A DNA stretch of 7,733 bases from assembly GCA_038240015.1 (NCBI GenBank), contig JBBSEF010000112.1, forward strand, positions 1-7,733, in the 5' to 3' direction. The stretch comes from CAHJXF01 sp038240015. Its GTDB lineage: Bacteria > Pseudomonadota > Gammaproteobacteria > Burkholderiales > Burkholderiaceae_D. Below the pieces are notes generated by a model. The model saw only the letters and a list, made by a program, of their open reading frames with translations. It ran no database searches and had not been told where the DNA came from. The translations under genes and the position numbers were made by a program. How positions within the stretch are numbered: position 1 is the first letter of the stretch; each line of letters begins with the position of its first letter. Shown here one piece after another: positions 1-6,682 of the stretch.

Positions 1-1
1 C

Positions 2-2413
2 TTGCCCTCGGCGGTAGGGATATGGATCGACGCGAGAGGGTATGGAATCGTGTGGAACATGCTCATCGGGATCGTCACGTTCATCGCGATCCTCGGCATG
101 GGCTGGGCATTGCTGCGGCATCGACTGATCGACCTCGGCTTTGCATTGAACCGCCTCGTCGTGTACGTCGTGCTGGGGCTGACGTTGCTGATCGTGGCCG
201 TCGCTGTGCAGGCGTTCGGCTCATCGTGGTTCGATCCGGCGCAGCGCATGCACGCGATCATGAACGGTCTGATCACGGGCGCTTTGTTGCTCACGCTGTT
301 CGCGCCGTTGCGACGCGGAGCCGAGCGCGTCGTGCAAGCCGTGCTGTACCCGCATTGGCGCGCCACCGACGAGGCGCTGCGGCAAGCGATCGATGGCGCG
401 GCCCGCGTGCAAGGCCGCGAAGCGTTGCTCGCTCACTACCTCGATGCATTGCGAGCCTATAGCGGAGGCGCACCGAGCGCGGTCTATCGTTGCCAGGACG
501 ATGCTTGCGTGCGGGTCGCCGGCGACATGACCGATGTCCCCGAGCAATTCATCCCCGACGCGAACGACCGCGAAAGGCTGCTGGCCGCACGCGTGCCGCG
601 TGCGCTGCAAAGTGTGGCGGGACAAAACGCGCTGCTGGCCCCCGGTACGCATCGAGGCCGACTGACCGGTTTCATATTGATGGGCGGCAAGCCCAACCTG
701 CATCAATATCGTCCCGATGAGGTGCGCACCATCGCTCACGCCGCGCTGCAGATGAATCAGGACTTGCAAGCCGATGCGCAACGCGTGTATCGGCAAGCGC
801 TCGAAGACAAAGCGGCCGCCGAGCAGCGCGCCCGCGAATTGGCCGAGTCGGCCAACGAAGCCAAGAGCTCCTTCCTCGCGACCATGAGCCACGAGATCCG
901 CACGCCGATGAACGCGGTGATCGGCATGAGCGGGTTGTTGCTCGACACCATGCTCGACGATGAGCAGCGCGATTACGCTGCGACGATTCGCGACTCCGGC
1001 GATGCCTTGCTCACGATCATCAACGACATCCTCGACTTCTCGAAGATCGAAGCGGGGCGCATGGACATCGAGTCGCAGCCGTTCGACTTGCGCGCGTGCG
1101 TCGAGTCGGCGCTCGATCTGGTCAGGATGCGCGCGGTCGAGAAGCATGTCGAGACCGCGTATGTGTTCGAGGGCGACGTGCCGCCCGCGATTCGCGGCGA
1201 CCTCACGCGCCTGCGGCAGATCATGCTCAACCTGCTCGCCAATGCGGTGAAGTTCACCGAGGCCGGCGAAGTGGTGTTGATGGTCACGTCACGCGTCATT
1301 GCTGACGATCGCGTCGAGTTGTTGTTCGCGGTGCGCGACACCGGCATCGGCCTTACGCCTGAGGGCATGAGCCGCTTGTTTCAGTCGTTCTCGCAAGCGG
1401 ATTCATCGACCACCCGTAAATATGGCGGCACCGGTCTGGGTCTTGCGATCAGCAAGCGTCTGGCGGAATTGATGGGTGGACGCATGTGGGCAAAGAGCGA
1501 CGGACTGGGGAAGGGCTCGACGTTCTTCTTCAGCATCGAAGCGCCGATGGCCGACTTGCCGCCGACGCGGCTGCGCGACTTCATCGGCTCGCAACCCGAG
1601 CTGAGAGGCAAGCGCGTGTTGATCGTCGATGACAACGCCACCAATCGTCGCGTGCTCAGTTTGCAGGCGGGCAAGTGGGGGATGCTCGCGAGCGACACCG
1701 AATCACCAATCGAAGCGCTGGAGTGGCTCGCACACGATGAGGCTTTCGATCTCGCCATTGTCGACATGCACATGCCCGAGATGGACGGACTCGAGCTCGC
1801 GCGCCGCATGCGCGCGATGCGCGCCTCGATGCCGCTGGTGTTGTTCAGCTCGCTCGGCCGACGCGAGGCGAACGACACCGAGGGTCTCTTCGCCGCCTAT
1901 CTCGCCAAACCGATGCATCAGTCGGCGTTGTTCGACACGCTGATGGGCTTACTCGCGCACGATGCGCCGCCCAAAGCGACAACCGTCGAGCGGCCGAAGA
2001 TCGATCCGCAACTCGCATCGCGTCACCCGCTGCGCATCCTGTTGGCCGAAGACAATGTCGTCAATCAGAAGCTCGCGCTGCGCATCCTGCAGCAGATGGG
2101 CTATCGTGCCGACCTCGCGAGCAACGGCATCGAGGCGATCGAGTCGGTTGAACGCCAGACTTACGACGTCGTGTTGATGGATGTGCAGATGCCGGAGATG
2201 GATGGGCTCGAAGCGTCGCGCGCGATCGCCAAGCGATGGGCCGCGAACGACCGCCCGCGCATCGTGGCGATGACGGCCAACGCGATGCAAGGCGATCGCG
2301 AGGAATGTCTCGCCGCCGGCATGGACGACTACTTGACCAAACCGATCCGAGTTGACCAACTGGTCGATGCGCTCATGAGTGTAGAGGCACGCAAGGACAC
2401 CGCACATGGCTGA
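2..2413 (+). CDS. Hybrid sensor histidine kinase with two receiver domains (5' partial)
   Basis: Membrane sensor kinase that autophosphorylates on His and passes phosphate through receiver domains to the HPt protein encoded next. Numbering is from the first codon in the window; the gene probably begins upstream, because the protein opens inside a membrane region. In order: three hydrophobic segments (about 17-37, 52-72, 86-103); a GAF-like region (about 135-260); a helical linker; HisKA with the H-box SHEIRTP and phospho-acceptor H297; HATPase_c with N-box N410/N414, G1 box DTGIG (446-450) and G2 box GGTGLG (475-480). REC1 has D543/D544, phospho-site D588 and K636. REC2 has E683/D684, phospho-site D727 and K780. 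Both receivers therefore look competent. The layout resembles BarA-type hybrids, but the HPt is a separate gene. The TGA overlaps the HPt start by 8 bases. The input signal cannot be read from the sequence. Kinase identity is certain; the true start is unknown. Confidence 0.95.
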   Translation: MPSAVGIWIDARGYGIVWNMLIGIVTFIAILGMGWALLRHRLIDLGFALNRLVVYVVLGLTLLIVAVAVQAFGSSWFDPAQRMHAIMNGLITGALLLTLFAPLRRGAERVVQAVLYPHWRATDEALRQAIDGAARVQGREALLAHYLDALRAYSGGAPSAVYRCQDDACVRVAGDMTDVPEQFIPDANDRERLLAARVPRALQSVAGQNALLAPGTHRGRLTGFILMGGKPNLHQYRPDEVRTIAHAALQMNQDLQADAQRVYRQALEDKAAAEQRARELAESANEAKSSFLATMSHEIRTPMNAVIGMSGLLLDTMLDDEQRDYAATIRDSGDALLTIINDILDFSKIEAGRMDIESQPFDLRACVESALDLVRMRAVEKHVETAYVFEGDVPPAIRGDLTRLRQIMLNLLANAVKFTEAGEVVLMVTSRVIADDRVELLFAVRDTGIGLTPEGMSRLFQSFSQADSSTTRKYGGTGLGLAISKRLAELMGGRMWAKSDGLGKGSTFFFSIEAPMADLPPTRLRDFIGSQPELRGKRVLIVDDNATNRRVLSLQAGKWGMLASDTESPIEALEWLAHDEAFDLAIVDMHMPEMDGLELARRMRAMRASMPLVLFSSLGRREANDTEGLFAAYLAKPMHQSALFDTLMGLLAHDAPPKATTVERPKIDPQLASRHPLRILLAEDNVVNQKLALRILQQMGYRADLASNGIEAIESVERQTYDVVLMDVQMPEMDGLEASRAIAKRWAANDRPRIVAMTANAMQGDREECLAAGMDDYLTKPIRVDQLVDALMSVEARKDTAHG

Positions 2414-2753
2414 ACCCACGATCGATCCCACCACATTCGCAGAGCTTCAGGATGCCGTGGGCGCCGAGTTCATCAGCGAGCTGATCGATACCTTCCTTGA
2501 AGAGGCGCCGCCAATGTTCAACGAGGCGCGCGATGCGCTGGCTGCGCGCGATGCAGGGCGTTTTCGACGTGCGGCGCATTCGCTCAAGTCCAATGCCAAT
2601 ACCTTCGGCGCATTCCCGTTCGGCGCGATGGCGCGTGACATCGAGTTGAAGGGCATGTCACCCGATCCGCTCGTGGATCAGACGGCGCTCGACGCGTTGA
2701 CCGCCGAATACGCACGCGTCGCATCGGCGCTGAAAGGTCTGCGCAATGGTTGA
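2406..2753 (+). CDS. Stand-alone HPt (histidine phosphotransfer) protein
   Basis: A 115-residue cytoplasmic phosphotransfer protein. The HPt signature is HSLKSNANTFGA, with phospho-accepting H58 followed by the conserved Leu-Lys. It lies in a helical domain covering about residues 16-110, normal length for a single-domain HPt. It should take phosphate from a receiver of the preceding hybrid kinase (D588 or D727) and hand it to D55 of the following response regulator. The start is fixed by AAGGA at 2393-2397, 8 bases before the ATG; the ATG overlaps the kinase stop by 8 bases. Its own stop overlaps the next start in the same way, so all three are likely one translationally coupled operon. The family is clear from the motif; the partners are inferred from gene order. 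Confidence 0.92.
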   Translation: MAEPTIDPTTFAELQDAVGAEFISELIDTFLEEAPPMFNEARDALAARDAGRFRRAAHSLKSNANTFGAFPFGAMARDIELKGMSPDPLVDQTALDALTAEYARVASALKGLRNG

Positions 2754-3780
2754 CGGCGCGCGTCTCCTGGTGGCCGACGACAACAAGGTCAACCGTCTGC
2801 TGCTCTCACGCAGCCTCGAACTGCAAGGCCACCGCGTGCAGTGCGCCGAGAATGGTCGCATCGCGCTCGACATGCTGCGCGCGAATGCCTACGACCTAGT
2901 ACTGCTCGACATGGAAATGCCCGAGATGGATGGCTTTGCCGTGCTCGAGCAATTGCGCGGCGACCTGCGCTTGCGCGACTTGCCGGTGATCGTCACGTCA
3001 TCGCTCGAAGGCGTCGCGACCATCGTGCGTTGTATCGAACTTGGCGCGGAAGATTATCTGCACAAGCCGGTCAACCCGGTACTGCTCAAAGCGCGCGTGG
3101 GCGCAAGCCTCGAGAAGAAGCGTCTGCGCGATCAGCAGAAGGAATTGATGCGGCGTTTCGCGACCAGCGAAGTCGCGCAGGATCTCGAGCAATCCGGCTT
3201 CGCGCTCGGCGGGCGGCGCGTCGAGGCTTCGGTGATGTTCTCCGACATCCGCGGCTTCACGGCGATGGTCGAATCGCAATCGCCCGAAGACACCATCGAG
3301 CTGCTCAACACCTATTACACGCTGATGTTCGACGCCATCAACAGCCACGGCGGCGTAGTCAACCAGATGATCGGCGATGGCCTGATGGCGATCTTCGGCG
3401 CACCGCTGCCGTTGGACGATCACCCGCAGGCCGCGGTGCGCGCGGCTCTCGACATGATCGAGGTGATCGAGCTCTTCAACGTCGAGCGCACGGCAGCGAA
3501 CAAGCCGGCGATCCGCATCGGCATCGGCATCGCATCCGGCGTGGTGGTGGCGGGCTACACCGGCACGCAGCAGCGCGCGACCTATACGTGCATCGGCGAC
3601 ACCGTCAACTTGGCCGCGCGGCTGGAGGAGAACACCAAGGTCGCTCAGCGAACGATCCTCATCGATAGCGCAACGCGTGCGGCGCTGTCCGACGAGGTGC
3701 GCATCGATGCGCTCGAGCCGGTTGTGCTCAGGGGCAAGGCGGCGGCGGTCGAGGTGTTTGCAGTCGAGCGCGCTTCGTGA
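2746..3780 (+). CDS. Response regulator with class III adenylate/guanylate cyclase output
   Basis: A 344-residue cytoplasmic protein that should make a cyclic nucleotide (most likely cAMP) under phosphorelay control. Residues 5-120 form a receiver with acidic pair D11/D12, phospho-site D55 in LLDMEMPEMDG and K107. A charged, probably helical linker (about 115-155) leads to a class III cyclase domain (about 158-342). Metal-binding aspartates are D167 (FSDIRGFT) and D211 (MIGDGLMAIFG). T281 sits at the second purine-specifying position in YTCIGDTVN, and N288 and R292 are the transition-state residues of NLAAR. Q207 occupies the position that is usually Lys in adenylyl cyclases and Glu in guanylyl cyclases, so substrate choice is less certain than catalytic competence. 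AAAGG at 2733-2737 serves the ATG, which overlaps the HPt stop by 8 bases. It is the last gene of the signalling operon. A cyanobacterial CyaC-like system, where such domains are fused, is a useful comparison. Confidence 0.9.
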   Translation: MVDGARLLVADDNKVNRLLLSRSLELQGHRVQCAENGRIALDMLRANAYDLVLLDMEMPEMDGFAVLEQLRGDLRLRDLPVIVTSSLEGVATIVRCIELGAEDYLHKPVNPVLLKARVGASLEKKRLRDQQKELMRRFATSEVAQDLEQSGFALGGRRVEASVMFSDIRGFTAMVESQSPEDTIELLNTYYTLMFDAINSHGGVVNQMIGDGLMAIFGAPLPLDDHPQAAVRAALDMIEVIELFNVERTAANKPAIRIGIGIASGVVVAGYTGTQQRATYTCIGDTVNLAARLEENTKVAQRTILIDSATRAALSDEVRIDALEPVVLRGKAAAVEVFAVERAS

Positions 3781-3827
3781 CTCGACGCTCGAAACCCGCG
3801 ATGCCGAGTGGTTCGCTGCGGCTCGGC

Positions 3828-3833
3828 TACAAT
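3828..3833 (+). promoter_or_regulatory. Candidate -10 element of the cytochrome gene pair
   Basis: TACAAT differs from the sigma-70 -10 consensus at one base and lies 53 bases before the cytochrome start, in the 106-base gap after the cyclase gene. No convincing -35 hexamer is visible at 16-18 bases upstream. The call rests on the -10 alone, plus the need for a promoter if the cytochromes are not transcribed from the signalling operon. Confidence 0.35.
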
Positions 3834-3886
3834 ACGCGCCGCCTCGCGTCCCTTCCCGCATTCGATTGTTTTCACCTCAATCATTG

Positions 3887-4333
3887 ATGATTAAATATTC
3901 GCCGACTCAACCAAAGTCCGCCCGAAGATTCGTCGCCCGGGGCGCACTAGCGGCTGCCGGCGCCTTGATCGTCGCGCTGGTGTCGATGGACGTCGCGATC
4001 GGCCAGGCAACCCCGCCCGCCGTCACCGCGGCGCCCGCCGCGGCAGCGCCCGCCGCGGCGCCCGGTCCCAGAGAAATCGTCGGCGACGCGCAGCGCGGCA
4101 GGACCAAGGTCGCGGCCTGCATCGGCTGCCACGGCATTCCCGGCTACAAGGCCGATTTCCCCATCGTATACAGCGTGCCGATGCTGGGCGGCCAGAACGC
4201 CAAGTACATCGAGAGCGCATTGAAGGCCTATCAAAAGGGCGAGCGCCGCTTCCCGACCATGATCGCAACCGCGCGCTCGTTGTCGGACCAGGACATTGCC
4301 GATGTCGCGGCTTACTACGCCGCGCAGCGCTGA
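3887..4333 (+). CDS. Exported monoheme c-type cytochrome (class I)
   Basis: A 148-residue periplasmic electron carrier. From the chosen ATG the protein has a basic n-region (with RR), a hydrophobic stretch (about 20-34) and a probable signal-peptidase site after GQA near residue 41. An Ala/Pro-rich linker (about 42-62) follows, then one heme domain: C78-x-x-C81-H82 attaches heme c, and M125 in RRFPTM is the likely distal ligand. The C-terminal helix (LSDQDIADVAAYYA) is typical of small cytochromes c of the c4/c553 type. The frame is open further upstream, but only this ATG places a signal peptide at the N-terminus. No good Shine-Dalgarno precedes it, so the nearby TTG at 3884 cannot be excluded. 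A second cytochrome gene follows after 10 bases. The redox partner is not evident. Confidence 0.88.
   Translation: MIKYSPTQPKSARRFVARGALAAAGALIVALVSMDVAIGQATPPAVTAAPAAAAPAAAPGPREIVGDAQRGRTKVAACIGCHGIPGYKADFPIVYSVPMLGGQNAKYIESALKAYQKGERRFPTMIATARSLSDQDIADVAAYYAAQR
4031..4060 (+). repeat. Two tandem 15-bp copies encoding APAAA
   Basis: Two adjacent 15-base units differ only at the last base (GCGCCCGCCGCGGCA, then GCGCCCGCCGCGGCG). They stay in frame and encode APAAA twice in the linker between the signal peptide and heme domain of the first cytochrome. The likely role is a flexible spacer. Such a repeat could change copy number by slippage without breaking the frame. Confidence 0.8.
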
Positions 4334-4343
4334 GGATTCATCG

Positions 4344-4718
4344 ATGACTCGTCCCGTCGTTTCGAAATTGCTCGCCGTTGCGAGCTTCGCGTTCGCTTCG
4401 CTGGTCGTCGCATCGGCTGCGCAGGCGCGAGGCGATGCCGACAAAGGCAAGGAACTCGCGACAAAAAAGTACGCGTGCGTGTCGTGCCACGGCGCGGCTT
4501 TCAACAACCCGATCGATCCGAGCTATCCGAAGCTCGCCGGTCAGCATTACGACTATCTGCGCGCCACCTTGATTGCTTATCAGAAGGGCGATCATCCGAC
4601 CTTCGGCCGCAGCAATGCGGTGATGGCGGCGCAGGCCAAGCCGCTGTCCGGGAAAGAGATCGACGACATCGCGACTTATCTGTCGGACCTGCCGCCTTCG
4701 CTGGTGCTCAAACACTGA
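4344..4718 (+). CDS. Exported monoheme c-type cytochrome (c4/c553-like)
   Basis: A 124-residue periplasmic cytochrome. A signal peptide covers about residues 1-27 (hydrophobic core LLAVASFAFASLVVASA, cleavage probably after AQA). The heme site is C45-V-S-C48-H49, and M94 is the likely distal Met. The segment YPKLAGQHYDYL and the following AYQKGDH are typical of cytochrome c4 domains, and AYQKG is shared with the upstream cytochrome. The length equals about half of a diheme c4. The start is supported by TGAGGA at 4331-4336, which overlaps the upstream stop codon and lies 7 bases before the ATG. The two cytochromes are almost certainly co-transcribed and end at the terminator after this gene. 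They may pass electrons to a terminal oxidase, but no oxidase gene is in view. Confidence 0.9.
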   Translation: MTRPVVSKLLAVASFAFASLVVASAAQARGDADKGKELATKKYACVSCHGAAFNNPIDPSYPKLAGQHYDYLRATLIAYQKGDHPTFGRSNAVMAAQAKPLSGKEIDDIATYLSDLPPSLVLKH

Positions 4719-4737
4719 GTTACGACTCGAATTGACG

Positions 4738-4764
4738 ACGGCCGCATTCGCGGCCGTTTTGTTT
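4738..4764 (+). terminator. Rho-independent terminator of the cytochrome operon
   Basis: A perfect 8-base inverted repeat (ACGGCCGC / GCGGCCGT) with a 4-base ATTC loop is followed by TTTTGTTT. It begins 20 bases after the second cytochrome stop and lies between convergent operons. The T-rich tail is only on the + strand side, so it mainly stops the cytochrome transcript. Confidence 0.88.
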
Positions 4765-4773
4765 GGGACTCCG

Positions 4774-5223
4774 CTATTGCCGCATCGGCATCAGATTGCG
4801 CGCACGCTGCTCGACGCATCGCACGTAGGCCGCGCCATCGGGCGGCGCGCGATGGCGTTCGGCGGTCCATAACATTTCACCCAGACACTCCATCACCTGG
4901 TGATGCGCGTCATGCGCCGAGCCGAGCCGTGCGGTCAACGACTCGACCGCCGCGCGTATGCCTGCCGGCTGATCGATCGACACTTGTTCCACTATCGTAA
5001 GATGCATCGAAAGATGCAGAAAGGGATTGGCCTCGCCGTCGCGCGCTTCGAAAGAGTCGGGTTCGCCTTCGCGTATCGGCGCGAGCACCTCGAAGTATTC
5101 GGGATGCAAGGCGACCCAGTCACTGGCGAGCGCTTCGATCGGCGTCAACGGCGCGCCGCTGTGTTGCTTCGCCCGCGTGTCCCTGAAGAAACGGCGGACG
5201 TCTTCGCGTGAGGGATTGAACAT
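4774..5223 (-). CDS. DUF1841 family protein
   Basis: A 149-residue protein, probably cytoplasmic, with no signal peptide or membrane segment. The opening MFNPSREDVRRFF, the TPIEALASDWVALHPEY block, NPFLHLSMHLTIVEQVSIDQP and MECLGEMLW match what I recall of the DUF1841 family of beta- and gammaproteobacteria; its function is unknown. Full-length homologues start at MFNPSR, which sets the ATG at 5223; a longer frame to 5358 would run into the transporter gene. No strong ribosome site precedes it. It starts 20 bases after the VIT-type gene and is probably last in the nth operon. His and Glu residues (H70, H74, E79, H104, H107, H108, E112, E116) cluster in predicted helices and might bind metal, but that is inference. 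Confidence 0.85.
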   Translation of the reverse strand: MFNPSREDVRRFFRDTRAKQHSGAPLTPIEALASDWVALHPEYFEVLAPIREGEPDSFEARDGEANPFLHLSMHLTIVEQVSIDQPAGIRAAVESLTARLGSAHDAHHQVMECLGEMLWTAERHRAPPDGAAYVRCVEQRARNLMPMRQ

Positions 5224-5243
5224 GCGCGCAGCTTCGAAAGGCG

Positions 5244-5984
5244 TTACGACACGAGCCTTGCGATCGCAAATGCCGCGGCCGCGGCGAGACCGCCGATGAC
5301 GAGAGTCTGCAAAGCCGAAGTCGCGGGCGGCGTGCCGGTATAGCGGCCCTTGATCCACCCGAATCCGAACAGCGCGGCCAGCGTGACGACGATCGATCCG
5401 ACCAGCGCCGTTGCGATGCTGTTCGTGAGCAGGTAGGGCGCGAGCGGCACGAAGCCTCCCACGACATAGGCGAGCGCGATCGTCACCGCGCTTTGGCGCG
5501 CGCGCTTCGGATCGGGCTCTTCGAGGCCGAGCTCGAACCGCATCATGAAGTCGCGCCAGCGATCCGGCTGCCGTTCGAGCGCCGCGATCAGCGGCGCGCT
5601 GTCCGCTTCGGTCACGCCGTAGGCTTCCATGATCTCGACGATCTCGCGGCGTTCGTGCGACGGCTTCTCGATGATCTCGGCTTCTTCGCGGCGTGCCTCG
5701 GCCTCGTAGTGATCTCGTTCGGCGCGCGCCGAGAGATAGCCGCCCAGTCCCATCGCGATCGAGCCCGCGGCGATTTCGGCCAGTCCGGCTACTACGATCA
5801 GGGCGGTACCGTTGCTGCTCGCCGCGCCGAGCGCGCCGCTGATGCCGGCCGCGAGCGCGAACGGAACCGTGAGGCCGTCGGCCATGCCGAGCACGACGTC
5901 GCGCACCGTGTCGCTGGAACGAAAGTGGCGTTCGGTATGGGGCGCGACAGTGGCCGTGGACGTCGGGTGTGCGGACGGCTTCAT
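5244..5984 (-). CDS. VIT/CCC1 family iron/manganese transporter
   Basis: A 246-residue inner-membrane protein of the vacuolar iron transporter (VIT1/CCC1) family, which moves Fe2+ or Mn2+ out of the cytoplasm in characterised members. The first helix has the signature VLGMADGLTVPFALAAGISGA (about 31-51). The second (about 62-84) has GSIAMGLGGYLSARAE. Then comes a Glu-rich cytosolic segment (E94, E96, E100, E101, E103, E106 and more), corresponding to the metal-binding domain of VIT1, and FMMRFELGLEEPDP (146-159), with the Met/Glu pair known to bind metal in VIT1. Three more helices follow at about 165-188, 190-210 and 225-245. The ATG at 5984 overlaps the nth stop as ATGA, with AAGG about 10 bases upstream. 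A longer frame to 6107 only reads through nth. Family is certain; the metal is not. Confidence 0.93.
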   Translation of the reverse strand: MKPSAHPTSTATVAPHTERHFRSSDTVRDVVLGMADGLTVPFALAAGISGALGAASSNGTALIVVAGLAEIAAGSIAMGLGGYLSARAERDHYEAEARREEAEIIEKPSHERREIVEIMEAYGVTEADSAPLIAALERQPDRWRDFMMRFELGLEEPDPKRARQSAVTIALAYVVGGFVPLAPYLLTNSIATALVGSIVVTLAALFGFGWIKGRYTGTPPATSALQTLVIGGLAAAAAFAIARLVS

Positions 5985-6637
5985 GATGCTTTCGCCTTCA
6001 TCGGCGCCAAGGTTTTCGGCTTGTACGCGCACAGGTCCGCGACCACGCACCGCCAGCACTCGGGCGTGCGCGCCCTGCACACATGGCGTCCGTGCAGGAT
6101 CAACCAATGATGCGCGCCGAAAAGAAAATCCTTCGGCACGCGCTTCATCAGCAAGCCCTCGACCTTGCCCACGGTCTTGCCGCGCGCGAGGCCGGTGCGG
6201 TTCGCGACGCGGAACACATGCGTGTCGACCGCGAGCGTGTGCTCGCCGAAGACCACGTTGAGGATCACGTTGGCGGTCTTGCGGCCCACGCCCGGCAGCG
6301 CCTCCAGCGCCGCGCGATCGTTGGGCACCTCACCGTCGTGCGCATCGAGCAGCGCTCGACTCATCGCGACCACGTTCTTCGCCTTGGTGCGATACAGGCC
6401 GATCGTCTTGATGTAGAGCTCGAGTTCTTCCGCGCCCAACGCGATCAGCGCCTGTGGCGTATTGGCGACCGGAAAGAGCGTGCGCATCGCCTTGTTGACC
6501 GAGACATCGGTCGCCTGTGCGGACAAGATCACCGCGACGAGGAGTTCGAAGGGGCTTGCGTATTCGAGTTCGGAAACCGGCTCGGGGTTGGCGGCTGCGA
6601 GCCGCGCGAAGAACGCGTATCGTTGTTCGGCGTTCAT
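5981..6637 (-). CDS. nth: Endonuclease III (DNA glycosylase/AP lyase)
   Basis: A 218-residue base-excision repair enzyme that removes oxidised pyrimidines and cuts the resulting abasic site. The helix-hairpin-helix LPGVGRKTANV carries catalytic Lys K120, and D138 lies in AVDTHVFRV. The [4Fe-4S] cluster ligands are C187, C194, C197 and C203 (C-x6-C-x2-C-x5-C). With the start at 6637 these numbers equal those of E. coli Nth, which is why I chose it over in-frame ATGs at 6667 and 6715; no clear Shine-Dalgarno is visible at any of them. After the last cysteine the tail is about eight residues longer than in E. coli. It is the first gene of the nth-transporter-DUF1841 operon and is divergent from the phosphodiesterase gene. 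Its stop overlaps the transporter start by 4 bases. Confidence 0.97.
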   Translation of the reverse strand: MNAEQRYAFFARLAAANPEPVSELEYASPFELLVAVILSAQATDVSVNKAMRTLFPVANTPQALIALGAEELELYIKTIGLYRTKAKNVVAMSRALLDAHDGEVPNDRAALEALPGVGRKTANVILNVVFGEHTLAVDTHVFRVANRTGLARGKTVGKVEGLLMKRVPKDFLFGAHHWLILHGRHVCRARTPECWRCVVADLCAYKPKTLAPMKAKAS

Positions 6638-6665
6638 CGATGCAGGTGCGTCGGAGGCATGGAGC

Positions 6666-6671
6666 ATTTTA
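6666..6671 (-). promoter_or_regulatory. Candidate -10 element for nth
   Basis: On the - strand TAAAAT lies 28 bases before the chosen nth start, which would place the transcript start near 6659 and leave a short leader. A weak TTGGAG sits 15 bases upstream, which is short spacing and a poor -35. If real, it argues against translation starting at the ATG at 6667, since that codon overlaps the hexamer. Confidence 0.35.
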
Positions 6672-6682
6672 TCAGCGGTGCG

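Noticed and set aside
221..1147. Long open frame on the - strand inside the kinase gene
   Set aside because: It lies fully under a well-supported kinase region, its translation is Arg/His-rich with no domain motif, and GC-rich third positions routinely open antisense frames like this.
3803..3827. Inverted repeat GCCGAG/CTCGGC after the cyclase gene as a terminator
   Set aside because: The stem is only 6 bases with a 13-base loop and no T-run follows; it also abuts the candidate -10 of the cytochromes.
2998..3861. 287-codon - strand frame under the cyclase gene
   Set aside because: Antisense to conserved receiver and cyclase motifs, with low-complexity charged translation and no recognisable domain.
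3677..3886. Upstream extension of the first cytochrome into the cyclase gene
   Set aside because: The extension is Arg-rich, overlaps the cyclase in another frame and would bury the signal peptide, which begins properly at 3887.
5224..5358. Longer start for the DUF1841 gene
   Set aside because: It would overlap the transporter gene by more than 100 bases with Arg-rich sequence, while family members start at MFNPSR.
5985..6107. Longer start for the VIT-type transporter
   Set aside because: This stretch encodes the iron-sulfur cluster region of nth in another frame. The ATGA junction at 5981-5984 is the natural start.
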